Source of the DNA: an uncultured Clostridia bacterium
Lineage (GTDB): Bacteria > Bacillota > Clostridia > Christensenellales > Borkfalkiaceae
DNA length: 42,044 nucleotides
Assembly (NCBI GenBank): GCA_944363555.1
Contig: CALVUL010000033.1
Coordinates: 1 to 42,044, forward strand
Reading direction: 5' to 3'
The position numbers were made by a program, and so were the translations under genes. The first letter of the stretch is position 1, and the number at the start of each line of letters is the position of its first letter. A model generated the notes under the pieces. The model did not search any database and was not told where the DNA came from. It saw only the letters and a list, made by a program, of their open reading frames with translations. This document shows, piece after piece, positions 7,622-19,609 of the stretch.

Positions 7622-8812
7622 TTATTTCAGTTCGTCGATGAACCGTTCCATGCGATCCAGCCCTTCTTTGATATCCTCCATCGAAATGGCGTAGGAAAGG
7701 CGTACCGACTTGTCGTCCCCGAACGCGACGCCCGGGATGAGCGCCACCCCTTTTTTCAGCGCGGCGGAAGCGAACTGCATCGACGTTTCGATCGTTTCGC
7801 CCTCAAAACTTTTCCCGTAAAGGGCGGAAACATCGGCAAACGCGTAAAACGCGCCCTGCGGTTCGGCGCACGCGACGCCCTTCATCCCGCAAAGCCGTTT
7901 ATACATGTATCTGCGCCGTTCGTCGAAGGTTTTGTTCATCTTCTCGATGAAATCCTCCCCGCCGGAAAGCGCCGCCACGGTGGCATACTGCGCGATGGAG
8001 CAGGGATTGCTCGCCGTGTGGGACTGCATGCTGCCGATGGCTTTGGCGATATTTTTCGGCGCGGCGAGATAGCCGATGCGCCAGCCCGTCATCGAATAGG
8101 TCTTGGAAACGCCGTTGACGACGATGGTCTGCTCCTTCACCTTCTCGCCGAACTGCGCAATGGAATAGTGCTTCGCCCCGCCGTAAACGAGTTTTTCGTA
8201 GATCTCGTCGGAAATCACGTAGATGCCGCTCTCTTCGACGAATTTTGCGATCGCCGCGATTTCCTCTTTGGTGTACACCGCCCCCGTGGGGTTGTTGGGC
8301 GAGTTGAAAATGAGGGCTTTGGTCTTTGCCGTCGCCGCCCTTCTTAAATCGTCCGCGGTAACTTTATAGCCCTGCTCTTTCGCGGCGGGAACGTACACCG
8401 TTCTGCCGCCGGCAAGGGCGATGAGTTCGGGATAGGTGAGCCAGTACGGCGAAGGCAGCAAAACTTCGTCCCCCTCTTCCACGATCGCCTCGATGGCGTG
8501 ATAAAGAGAACTTTTCGCGCCGGAAGAGATAACGATCTGATCTTCCGTATAATCGAGGTCGTTATCCTTTTTGAATTTCGCGCACACCGCTTTTTTCAGT
8601 TCCGGCATGCCGGACGCGGGCGTATATTTCGTAAAGCCGATGTCGATGGCTTTTTTCGCCGCCTCGTTGATGTAATCGGGGGTATTGAAATCCGGTTCTC
8701 CCGCGCCGAATCCGATAACGGAAATGCCTTCCGCCTTCATCTTTTTGGCTTTCGCCGTGATCTCCAGCGTAAGCGAGGGCGCGATGTTCTTCACTCTTTT
8801 GGTTGCTTCCAT
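7622..8812 (-). CDS. PLP-dependent class I/II aminotransferase (aspartate type)
   Basis: This 396-residue fold-type I aminotransferase is close to the AspB group of Firmicutes, which moves the amino group between aspartate and 2-oxoglutarate. Visible family signatures are GFGAGEPDFNTP (34-45), the cofactor-contacting SPNNPTG (171-177), SDEIYEKLVY (201-210) with the PLP-binding Asp202, and NGVSKTYSMTGWRIGY with the Schiff-base Lys237. A C-terminal Arg in KSVRLSYA would bind the substrate carboxylate. Length is normal. It lies between prfA and the citrate synthase-like gene, and placing it next to a citrate-forming enzyme suggests a shared role in supplying glutamate and aspartate. Precise substrate preference cannot be read from sequence. 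Confidence 0.92.
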   Translation of the reverse strand: MEATKRVKNIAPSLTLEITAKAKKMKAEGISVIGFGAGEPDFNTPDYINEAAKKAIDIGFTKYTPASGMPELKKAVCAKFKKDNDLDYTEDQIVISSGAKSSLYHAIEAIVEEGDEVLLPSPYWLTYPELIALAGGRTVYVPAAKEQGYKVTADDLRRAATAKTKALIFNSPNNPTGAVYTKEEIAAIAKFVEESGIYVISDEIYEKLVYGGAKHYSIAQFGEKVKEQTIVVNGVSKTYSMTGWRIGYLAAPKNIAKAIGSMQSHTASNPCSIAQYATVAALSGGEDFIEKMNKTFDERRRYMYKRLCGMKGVACAEPQGAFYAFADVSALYGKSFEGETIETSMQFASAALKKGVALIPGVAFGDDKSVRLSYAISMEDIKEGLDRMERFIDELK

Positions 8813-8834
8813 ATCTGTTCTCCTTCTCTCGTTT

Positions 8835-9911
8835 TTATTCTTCGTCGTTACCCGCGGCGAGTTTCGCCTCCCTGTCCGCGATCTGCAGGGCGTTCACCAT
8901 TTCGTCGAGATCGCCGAGCATAAACGATTCAAGGGTGTAAAGCGTAAACCCGATCCGGTGATCGGTTACCCTTCCCTGCGGAAAATTGTACGTTCTGATG
9001 CGCTCCGACCGATCCCCCGTACCGATCTGCGAACGGCGGTTGTCGGAATATTCTTTCTGATATTTGCTCTGATAGTAATCGTAAAGGCGGCTTTTCATGA
9101 TGCGCATCGCCTTTTCGCGGTTCTTCGTCTGCGAACGCTCGTCCTGACAGAGCACCACGATCCCCGTGGGAAGATGCGTCATGCGGATGCACGATTCCGT
9201 CTTGTTGACGTGCTGCCCCCCCGCGCCGCTGGATCGCAGCGTATCGATTTTCAGATCTTTTTCGTCGATATTGACTTCCACGTCCTCCGCCTCGGGCAGG
9301 ACGGCGACCGTTACGGTGGAGGTGTGTATGCGGCCCTGCGACTCCGTTTCCGGCACGCGCTGCACGCGGTGCACGCCGCTTTCGTATTTGAGTTTGCTGT
9401 AAACGCCCTTTCCGGCGATGGAAAACACGACTTCCTTCATGCCGCCGAGTTCCGTCACGTTGCTGTCGAGTTCCTCGCATTTCCAACGGTTTTTTTCGGC
9501 ATATTTGAGATACATCCTGTACAGTTCGTAGCCGAAAAGGCTCGCCTCTTCTCCCCCCGCGCCGCCGCGGATTTCCACGATGACGTTTTTATCGTCGTCG
9601 GGATCCTTGGGAACGAGCAGGATCCTGAGTTCCGCCGCGATCTTTTCCAGCCTGTCCTTACAGGCGTAGACCTCTTCGGAAAGCATATCCCGCATTTCCC
9701 TGTCGGTTTCCGTTTCCAGAAGTTCCTTCGCCGCCGACTGATCGGCAAGCGCCTTCTTGTATTCCAGATACTTATCGACGGTCTCCTGCATGTCGGAAAG
9801 TTCCTTGGAATAACCCTTCCATTCGTCCATGCGGGCGATGACTTCCGCATCGCCGGTAAGCTGCGTCAGTTTTTCATATCTTTCCAGCATTTTGTCGAGT
9901 TTCTTAAACAT
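8835..9911 (-). CDS. prfA: Peptide chain release factor 1
   Basis: This 358-residue class I release factor recognises UAA and UAG and triggers hydrolysis of peptidyl-tRNA. The catalytic GGQ is at 231-233 in [14 protein letters not shown], and the stop-codon-reading tripeptide is PET at 187-189 in [18 protein letters not shown], a normal variant of the PxT motif of RF1. The acidic [11 protein letters not shown] block near 116-126 and the C-terminal [18 protein letters not shown] are also typical. Its ATG overlaps the stop of the DUF1385-PrmC fusion by one base (TAATG), so the enzyme that methylates the GGQ glutamine is made together with its substrate. Confidence 0.97.
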   Translation of the reverse strand: MFKKLDKMLERYEKLTQLTGDAEVIARMDEWKGYSKELSDMQETVDKYLEYKKALADQSAAKELLETETDREMRDMLSEEVYACKDRLEKIAAELRILLVPKDPDDDKNVIVEIRGGAGGEEASLFGYELYRMYLKYAEKNRWKCEELDSNVTELGGMKEVVFSIAGKGVYSKLKYESGVHRVQRVPETESQGRIHTSTVTVAVLPEAEDVEVNIDEKDLKIDTLRSSGAGGQHVNKTESCIRMTHLPTGIVVLCQDERSQTKNREKAMRIMKSRLYDYYQSKYQKEYSDNRRSQIGTGDRSERIRTYNFPQGRVTDHRIGFTLYTLESFMLGDLDEMVNALQIADREAKLAAGNDEE

Positions 9912-11704
9912 TAAAATTCCGCCTTTACGATGCGCTCCTTACCCTCTAAATCCGTAAATATCTCGGCGTTTTCAAACAGCGCGGCGACTGCCTGCGCCTG
10001 CGTTTCCCCGCACTCCAAAAACAGCGCGCCGCCCGCCTTGACGTGCGCGGGCGCGTCCTTTGCGATGCGGCGGTAAAAATCCAGCCCGTCCGCGCCGCCG
10101 TCGAGGGCGATAAGCGGCTCGAAATCCCTGATTTCCCGCTGCAGCCCCGCTATATCTCCGCTTTTGATATAGGGCGGGTTGCTGACGATAACGTCGAATT
10201 TTCTGCCTTCCAGCGCGGAAAAAAGATCGCTTTCGATCCATTCGATCTCCGCCCCGTTTGCCGCGCCGTTCTCCCGCGCCAGCGCGAGTGCGTCCGGCGA
10301 AATATCGGCGGCGGTAACCTTCGCCCCGCTCTTTTTTTGCACCGCGACGGCGATCGCGCCGCTGCCCGTGCAAAGATCGAGCACTTCGCTTTCGGGCGCG
10401 ATCCGTTTCAACGCGCGTTCGACGAGTTCTTCCGTTTCGCACCGCGGAATGAGCGCGCGCTCGTCGGTTTTGATCTTGTAACCGTAAAATTCCGTATCGC
10501 CCACGCAGTACCAAAGCGGTCTGCCGCTCAGCCGCCGATCCGTGAGCGCGGCGATCCTGTCGATGTTTTTCGGGGTAACGAGGTCGTCGGAATAAACCTC
10601 GCTCCGCTTGACGCCGAGGGTCAGCGATACGATCCATTCCGCTTCCGCGCCCTCTTCTATACCGCCCGCCGCAAGGCGTTTTTTCACTTCCGCGGTAACT
10701 TCCCCGCGTTTTTTCGGCACGACGAATTTTTCCGCCGGCAAAGAAGGATCGGCGTCCATCGCCATCACCTTGTCAAAGGCGGCGATCGCCACTTCCAGCA
10801 TGTCGTCGTCCGGCTCCCTCGTCGTGATTTTCTGCAGCAGCATGCCCGGCCATTTCAAGGGCAGAACGATTTTGGAATCGGTTTTCGCAAGCCCTTTCAA
10901 AAGTTCGTAGGAAACGCCCGCGACAAAGGGCAGCAGCGCGATCTTCAGCAGGACGCGCCAGATCTTTTCCACCGCCATGCCGTAGAGCGCGAACAGCGAT
11001 TCGACGAGGGCGAACACCAATATGGAAATGACGATGACGAACACCATGAACGTGGTGCCGCACCGATCGTGTATGCGCGAACACGTCCTTGCGTTTTCCG
11101 GCGTAAGGGGCAGATCCTTTTCGTAACAGGAGATCGTTTTATGCTCCGCGCCGTGGTACATGAAAAGCCGCTTTACGTCCTTCATCAAAGAGATGAGCAG
11201 GATATACCCCACGAAAATGAGGATCTTAAAGCCGCCCTCGATGAAATTTTTCGCCAGAACGCCGAAAGCGAACCCGCCGCCGACGAGGAGTTCTATGCCG
11301 CGGCGCGCAAGCTGCGGCAGAACGATGAACAGCCCCACCGCGAGCGCGACGCCGAGGAGTGCGGAAAGGAACAGAACGGCGCTCATCACGTTGATCTTAA
11401 ATTTCTTCGCCATCCATTTTTCAAACCGGCTCGGCTCGCCTTCGCCGAACACTTCGGCGGAGCGCATCAAGGTCTTCATCCCCGTTACCAAGGAAGAAAC
11501 GAAACTGACGACGCCGCGGATCACCGGCGCTTTGACGAACTTGCTCCGCTTTTCCGGCGGCGTGAGCCGCTCGCTTTCGATGCGGATAATGCCGTCGGCA
11601 TCCCGAACGGCGGTCGCCATCGCGCTTCTGCCGCGCATCATCACCCCTTCCATCACCGCCTGCCCGCCGACGGAGGTCTTTTTTGCCTTTTTCTTGTTTT
11701 TCAA
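9911..11704 (-). CDS. prmC: Fusion of DUF1385 (YqhQ-like) membrane protein and PrmC release-factor methyltransferase
   Basis: One open frame of 597 residues joins two proteins usually encoded separately. Residues 1 to about 315 are a DUF1385/YqhQ-type membrane protein: [14 protein letters not shown] near the start, hydrophobic segments at about 108-130, 140-172, 218-242 and 252-268, and the conserved [14 protein letters not shown] at 182-195. From about 332 the sequence is PrmC, with an N-terminal helical domain, RCETEELVE (421-429), SAM-binding [13 protein letters not shown] (443-455) and the catalytic SNPPYI (508-513). PrmC methylates the GGQ glutamine of release factors. The start is a TTG with GGGAG about 8 bases upstream. 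An in-frame TAA lies before it and no ATG fits. There is no stop or ribosome site at the junction. Confidence 0.9.
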   Translation of the reverse strand: MKNKKKAKKTSVGGQAVMEGVMMRGRSAMATAVRDADGIIRIESERLTPPEKRSKFVKAPVIRGVVSFVSSLVTGMKTLMRSAEVFGEGEPSRFEKWMAKKFKINVMSAVLFLSALLGVALAVGLFIVLPQLARRGIELLVGGGFAFGVLAKNFIEGGFKILIFVGYILLISLMKDVKRLFMYHGAEHKTISCYEKDLPLTPENARTCSRIHDRCGTTFMVFVIVISILVFALVESLFALYGMAVEKIWRVLLKIALLPFVAGVSYELLKGLAKTDSKIVLPLKWPGMLLQKITTREPDDDMLEVAIAAFDKVMAMDADPSLPAEKFVVPKKRGEVTAEVKKRLAAGGIEEGAEAEWIVSLTLGVKRSEVYSDDLVTPKNIDRIAALTDRRLSGRPLWYCVGDTEFYGYKIKTDERALIPRCETEELVERALKRIAPESEVLDLCTGSGAIAVAVQKKSGAKVTAADISPDALALARENGAANGAEIEWIESDLFSALEGRKFDVIVSNPPYIKSGDIAGLQREIRDFEPLIALDGGADGLDFYRRIAKDAPAHVKAGGALFLECGETQAQAVAALFENAEIFTDLEGKERIVKAEF

Positions 11705-11727
11705 CGAAAAAACTCCCGATTTCGGTT

Positions 11728-11768
11728 AAAAAAAACGGCTTCAAGCGTAAAACTTACCCTTAAAGCCG
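11728..11768 (-). terminator. Terminator or attenuator after rpmE
   Basis: On the minus strand CGGCTT and AAGCCG pair around a long loop (about 21 bases), followed by eight T. It lies 14 bases past the rpmE stop and before the TTG of the next gene, so it could allow partial read-through into that gene. Confidence 0.6.
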
Positions 11769-11782
11769 ATTTTGTTTCGTGG

Positions 11783-11995
11783 TTATTGCTTTTCAATACC
11801 GTATCTTTTATTGAATTTATCCACACGACCACCGGTGTCTACAAGTTTCTGCTTGCCCGTGAAAAACGGATGACATTTGCTGCATATTTCAACTTTTATC
11901 GTATCGGTATTTTTCGTCGTACCCGTTTTGAAGGTCTCGCCGCAGGCGCATACGACCGTTACCTCGTGGTAATTGGGATGCACGTCCTTTTTCAT
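11783..11995 (-). CDS. rpmE: 50S ribosomal protein L31, zinc-binding form
   Basis: This 70-residue protein begins [19 protein letters not shown] and has the four zinc ligands of the Cys-positive L31 type: CAC near residue 16-18 and CSKC at about 38-41. The rest, including HPFFTGKQK and VDKFNKRYG, is typical. L31 sits at the intersubunit bridge near 5S rRNA. The zinc form is the one used under zinc-replete conditions in bacteria that also carry a zinc-free paralogue, but no such copy is in this window. AAGGAG precedes the ATG, and a near-consensus promoter lies about 70 bases upstream. Confidence 0.97.
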   Translation of the reverse strand: MKKDVHPNYHEVTVVCACGETFKTGTTKNTDTIKVEICSKCHPFFTGKQKLVDTGGRVDKFNKRYGIEKQ

Positions 11996-12066
11996 AAGAT
12001 CACTCCTTTTCGTATTTTGGAAACGGGCGACGCCGAAGACCCCCGCCCTGTGCCGTTTTCTAAAAG

Positions 12067-12095
12067 ATTATATAATATTTTTCCGGTTAAGTCAA
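12067..12095 (-). promoter_or_regulatory. Promoter of rpmE
   Basis: On the minus strand TTGACT (12090-12095), a 17-base spacer and perfect TATAAT (12067-12072) match sigma-A. The leader before the ATG is about 65 bases. Confidence 0.8.
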
Positions 12096-12141
12096 GAATT
12101 TGAGCGCGTATGCCGAAAAATTTTTTAGTGGCGCGTTTTGC

Positions 12142-12170
12142 TTGCATTATTTTGCCGTTTGGAGTATACT
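12142..12170 (+). promoter_or_regulatory. Promoter of the alcohol dehydrogenase-like gene
   Basis: TTGCAT (12142-12147), a 17-base spacer and TATACT (12165-12170) stand about 57 bases before the ATG at 12228. It is divergent from the rpmE promoter. Confidence 0.7.
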
Positions 12171-12227
12171 ATACACTGCGGAAGGGCGGGATTTTTCCAA
12201 ACGTTTCCCGCCGTTTCGGGAGGTTAT

Positions 12228-13241
12228 ATGCAAGGTTGGCACATCACTGCCCCTGAAAAAATCGAGGACAAGACCATCGAAGAATCCTTTGACGTTACCA
12301 CCGAAACCAAAGTGATGGTAACCAAAGCGCTCGTCACCTTAAACGACGCGCTGCACTTCGTCAAAGGCGAACCGCAGAAAGTCGCCGGCTCTTACGGCAT
12401 CGGCATCGTGAGCGAGCCCGGGCAGAACCTTTTCGACCTGAAACAGGGTACAAGGGTCTATATCAGCCCCATCGTTCCCTGCAAAAAATGCTTCAACTGC
12501 AACAACAACGACGCCGGCAAATGTTCCGACGTACAGATCGCCGGTGAAAATTTCAACGGCTTTTTAAGAAATTTCGTTACCACGGAATCTTCGAACCTCT
12601 ACTATCTGCCGGAAAGCGTTTCCGATAACGACGCGCTGTTCATCGAACACATCTCTCTTTCTTTGTCCATCATCGACAAACTGGACGTGCAGAAAGGCGA
12701 TCACATCGCCGTGATCGGCGCGAACAACTTCGGCAACGTCTTTTCCCAGTTGCTGATCTATTATCAGGCGGTGCCCATCCTCCTCGATTACGACGAAGAA
12801 AACCTGCAATGCGCCAAAAACTGCGGCGTTTACTACACCCTCGGCAAGGACGATAACTGGCAGAAGGAAGTATCCTCCATCACCGGCGGCAGAATGGCGA
12901 AAAGCGTGGTTTACGTTTCCGACAGCGATATTCCGCCGAAAACGGCGTTTATGCTGGCGGGCTACAACGCGCACGTGGCTTTCACCGGACTTTCGGGGAA
13001 AAACACGTCTTTCTCCTATGCGAGCGCGGTGAAAAAACAACTGATTCTGCACTTTATCAACATCGGGTACGGATACATATCCTCCAGCATCAACCTGATC
13101 GCCAACAAGGCGTGCAATCTGAAAAAATTGCAGACGAAGGAATGCGCTTATGCCGACGTGCCCGCGCTGTTCGCCGAAGCGGCGGAAAAACTTTCCAAAA
13201 ACGAAAAGATTTACGATACCATCGTGAAAATATCCGAATAA
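12228..13241 (+). CDS. Zinc-type alcohol dehydrogenase-like (MDR) protein lacking usual catalytic zinc ligands
   Basis: The ATG at 12228 follows GGGAGG by 4-5 bases, giving 337 residues. An in-frame start further upstream lies inside the promoter and was rejected. The protein has the medium-chain dehydrogenase layout: a GroES-like N-terminal half and a nucleotide-binding half with VIGANNFGN (162-170). The four structural-zinc cysteines are present (C85, C88, C91, C99 in CKKCFNCNNNDAGKC). The catalytic zinc site is not: no Cys or Asp appears in VTKALVTLND where the first ligand should be, and the normal GHE is replaced by SYGIG (55-59). It may therefore be a non-classical reductase or have a non-catalytic role. 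It is a single-gene unit ended by a strong terminator. Confidence 0.82.
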   Translation: MQGWHITAPEKIEDKTIEESFDVTTETKVMVTKALVTLNDALHFVKGEPQKVAGSYGIGIVSEPGQNLFDLKQGTRVYISPIVPCKKCFNCNNNDAGKCSDVQIAGENFNGFLRNFVTTESSNLYYLPESVSDNDALFIEHISLSLSIIDKLDVQKGDHIAVIGANNFGNVFSQLLIYYQAVPILLDYDEENLQCAKNCGVYYTLGKDDNWQKEVSSITGGRMAKSVVYVSDSDIPPKTAFMLAGYNAHVAFTGLSGKNTSFSYASAVKKQLILHFINIGYGYISSSINLIANKACNLKKLQTKECAYADVPALFAEAAEKLSKNEKIYDTIVKISE

Positions 13242-13260
13242 AAAACCAGCAAATACGAAC

Positions 13261-13297
13261 CCGCCCCGCGGCAAAAGCCGCGGGGCGGCGTTATTTT
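13261..13297 (+). terminator. Terminator of the alcohol dehydrogenase-like gene
   Basis: A perfect 12-bp GC stem (CCGCCCCGCGGC and its complement) with loop AAAA is followed by CGTTATTTT. Confidence 0.85.
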
Positions 13298-13405
13298 ATG
13301 AAAAACGCCCTGACGGAAAAGTACGATTACAGTCATTATAGCAAAAACAAGCGAAAGATGACAACCGATTTTATCAAGACGGCAAAATATCTCGGCATGC
13401 CGTAA
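13298..13405 (+). CDS. Unconfirmed 35-residue open frame
   Basis: An ATG directly at the T-tail of the preceding terminator opens 35 codons ending in TAA. The product is basic and rich in Lys and Tyr (KYDYSHYSKNKRKM, then DFIKTAKYLG). It looks more like protein than random sequence, but there is no ribosome site or promoter, and the position right after a terminator argues against expression. It could be the tail of a lost gene. No family is recognised. Confidence 0.2.
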   Translation: MKNALTEKYDYSHYSKNKRKMTTDFIKTAKYLGMP

Positions 13406-13432
13406 GCAGCCCCGTCCGTCCGCGCGAAAGCA

Positions 13433-13471
13433 ATAGGAAAAGGCTCGGCTTTTTGCCGAGCCTTTTCCTAT
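13433..13471 (-). terminator. Terminator of the gyrB-gyrA operon
   Basis: A perfect 17-bp inverted repeat (ATAGGAAAAGGCTCGGC and its complement) with a 5-base loop lies 58 bases past the gyrA stop. The T-rich end is inside the stem, as in bidirectional terminators. Confidence 0.8.
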
Positions 13472-13529
13472 GCCCGCTCTTCCCCCTAAATTCCCTATGG
13501 GAATTACGGTTACGGCAGGGCGGGTTCTT

Positions 13530-16106
<2,577 letters not shown>

Positions 16107-16125
16107 TTTTCGATCGTACTCCCTC

Positions 16126-18060
<1,935 letters not shown>

Positions 18061-18070
18061 TTACGGTTAA

Positions 18071-18098
18071 ATTATAACATATTTTTCACTTTTTGCAA
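18071..18098 (-). promoter_or_regulatory. Promoter of gyrB-gyrA
   Basis: On the minus strand TTGCAA (18093-18098), a 16-base spacer and perfect TATAAT (18071-18076) lie about 35 bases before the gyrB ATG. Supercoiling control is common for gyrase promoters but cannot be read from this sequence. Confidence 0.7.
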
Positions 18099-18124
18099 AG
18101 CGATTTTACGCCTTTTGAAAGATA

Positions 18125-18146
18125 TTAAAACTATAAATAGTTTTAA
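18125..18146. repeat. Perfect 22-bp AT-rich palindrome between divergent genes
   Basis: TTAAAACTAT (18125-18134), AA, and the exact complement ATAGTTTTAA (18137-18146) form a perfect palindrome. It lies about 27 bases upstream of the gyrB -35 box and about 95 bases before the ATG of the four-CXXC miniprotein. It has no GC-rich stem or T-tail of its own, so an operator is more likely than a terminator. Confidence 0.65.
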
Positions 18147-18180
18147 CGGCGTTTTTTCGCCGGAAATCGGGCGGGGAAAA

Positions 18181-18211
18181 TGTATAAAATCCGCAAAAAC
18201 GCGCATACTGC
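18181..18211 (+). promoter_or_regulatory. Possible sigma-E-like promoter of the four-CXXC gene
   Basis: TGTATAAA (18181-18188) and CATACTGC (18204-18211) are separated by 15 bases, loosely matching the ATA-type -35 and CATA-type -10 boxes of sporulation sigma factors. No good sigma-A promoter was found in the same stretch. The call is tentative. Confidence 0.3.
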
Positions 18212-18239
18212 CGACAAGGACGAAAGAGGAGGGTAAATT

Positions 18240-18383
18240 ATGCTGCATTGTAAAAACTGCGGGATCGCGGGAACGGAAATGCTTATCTGCCCCAACTGCG
18301 GCGCGAACGTGTGCGCCGCGTGCGCGGGAAGAACGGACATGATCTGCCCGTACTGCTATTCCACCCTCGATTTCATGGCATAA
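18240..18383 (+). CDS. 47-residue four-CXXC zinc-ribbon protein
   Basis: This short gene has a clear AGGAGG 8 bases before its ATG and ends in TAA. The 47 residues contain four evenly placed CXXC pairs: C4/C7, C17/C20, C25/C28 and C36/C39 (CKNC, CPNC, CAAC, CPYC). Such spacing could bind two zinc ions, either as two successive ribbons or in a cross-braced RING-like way. The sequence between the pairs (GIAGTEMLI, GANV, AGRTDMI) has little charge and no obvious nucleic-acid-binding patch. It stands alone on the plus strand between gyrB and the M50 gene, with its own terminator directly after the stop. Its role is unknown. Conserved spacing and a strong ribosome site make it a likely real gene. 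Confidence 0.8.
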   Translation: MLHCKNCGIAGTEMLICPNCGANVCAACAGRTDMICPYCYSTLDFMA

Positions 18384-18414
18384 AGAAAACGCGGCGGTAC
18401 GCCGCGTTTTCTTT
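18382..18414 (+). terminator. Terminator shared by the four-CXXC gene and the opposing M50 gene
   Basis: A perfect 15-bp stem (AAAGAAAACGCGGCG and its complement) with a 3-base loop begins at the stop codon. A-rich and T-rich ends on the two sides make it work in both directions. Confidence 0.85.
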
Positions 18415-18463
18415 ATGCGCCTTTACGCGCTTTCTTGCGGATTTCGTATACCGAAAGCGCCCG

Positions 18464-19609
18464 TCAGACGACAGGCTCTTCTTCCGGAGCGGTTTCCCCC
18501 CGCTCTGCCGCGGGCAGATCCGCCCGCATTTTTAAAAGCAGTTTCTCTTCAAATTTCCGCTGCCCCGCGACCTTGCAGTCGGCGGCGAGTTCTTCCGCGC
18601 GGGCGATGAATTTTTCCGCCTGCGCCCCGTCTTTTAAAACGTACAGCACATAGGCGGCTTTCACGCGCAGAGCGGTAACGTCCGACGTCTTGTTGAGGTA
18701 TTTTTCGTTGTCCTCCACAAGGTTGTCCGCCTCGCTTTCGTCGTAATCGAAAGTACAGGCGTTGTATAAAAGGTCGGCGCGCACCGCGGGGCGGTAGCAC
18801 TTCGGCATCGTATCGAGCAGCCCTTTCAGGCGGGCGGAAACCGATTTCGCGTTTTCGTAATCTTCTTTATCGAGATAGTAACAATACCGCGCGTTGAGCA
18901 GATAGAGATAATTGAGATCGTCCTCCGGCAGTTGCGGCAAATCGAGATAGAGCGCTTCGTCGATCTCCGCGGGGCTTTTGCCTTCGATGAGCCCTGCGTG
19001 GATCTGCAGCAAACCGAGGGCGACCTTTTCGGACGCGTCGCCCCGTTTCACGCCCGCCGCCACGGCGGCGTCGTTTTTAACGCCGTCCGTGGTCATCGGC
19101 AGCGCGTTGCCCAGCACGAAATACAGCGAAACCGGCAAAGAGATCGCCCACAGCGAATACAGCCAAAAGGGCAGATACGCCGTCAGACAAAGCGGCACGA
19201 CGGAAACCGCGAGGACCGCGACGTTCCCGTACACGCCCGCGCGGGTGATGCGGCGGAAACGGCCGGCGAGATCCTCCGCGCCTTCCGGCACCATCTCCGT
19301 GTATCCCGATTCCCCCGCGTATCCCGTCAAAGAGACTTTTCTTTTGCCGTTTTCCTCGGTGAAGAGGAAAAATGCGAGCCTGACGGAGAGCACTCTGAAA
19401 CGGTTTTTCTTCGCCGCGCGGACGTGCCCCGCTTCATGCACCGCAAGGTTGACCGCCGCCCAGAAAAACGCGCCCAGAACGCAGTACAAAATAAACCGCC
19501 CTAAATTTGCGGGATAGGCGTCGTTACCGACGAGGGTAACCGCCAAGATCCCCAAAAGCGTGCCCGCAAGCAAAACGATGTTGTTGACGATGTTGACGTT
19601 CCTGCTCAT
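18464..19609 (-). CDS. M50-family membrane metalloprotease with C-terminal helical-repeat domain
   Basis: This 381-residue protein has an M50 (site-2 protease-like) N-terminal half. Hydrophobic segments lie at about 10-27 and 37-56, and HEAGH (58-62) gives two zinc ligands and the catalytic Glu. Two more segments lie at about 128-147 and 149-168, and NALPMTTDG (168-176) matches the third-ligand N-x-x-P-x-x-x-D-G motif. The C-terminal ~190 residues are soluble and helical, rich in Tyr, Leu and Ala pairs (LNYLYLLNARYCYYLDKEDY), as in TPR-like repeats. The tail is acidic. Its start overlaps the end of the ppx/gppA-like gene by four bases. Family members cut anti-sigma factors or pro-sigma factors in the membrane, but the substrate here is unknown. 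Confidence 0.82.
   Translation of the reverse strand: MSRNVNIVNNIVLLAGTLLGILAVTLVGNDAYPANLGRFILYCVLGAFFWAAVNLAVHEAGHVRAAKKNRFRVLSVRLAFFLFTEENGKRKVSLTGYAGESGYTEMVPEGAEDLAGRFRRITRAGVYGNVAVLAVSVVPLCLTAYLPFWLYSLWAISLPVSLYFVLGNALPMTTDGVKNDAAVAAGVKRGDASEKVALGLLQIHAGLIEGKSPAEIDEALYLDLPQLPEDDLNYLYLLNARYCYYLDKEDYENAKSVSARLKGLLDTMPKCYRPAVRADLLYNACTFDYDESEADNLVEDNEKYLNKTSDVTALRVKAAYVLYVLKDGAQAEKFIARAEELAADCKVAGQRKFEEKLLLKMRADLPAAERGETAPEEEPVV

Noticed and set aside
10043-12103. A 686-codon open frame opposite the DUF1385-PrmC fusion and rpmE
   Set aside because: Antisense of genes with complete motifs. It even runs through the rpmE promoter.
12138-12227. Longer N-terminus for the alcohol dehydrogenase-like gene
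   Set aside because: These bases hold the -35 and -10 boxes, and the ATG at 12228 has a proper GGGAGG site.
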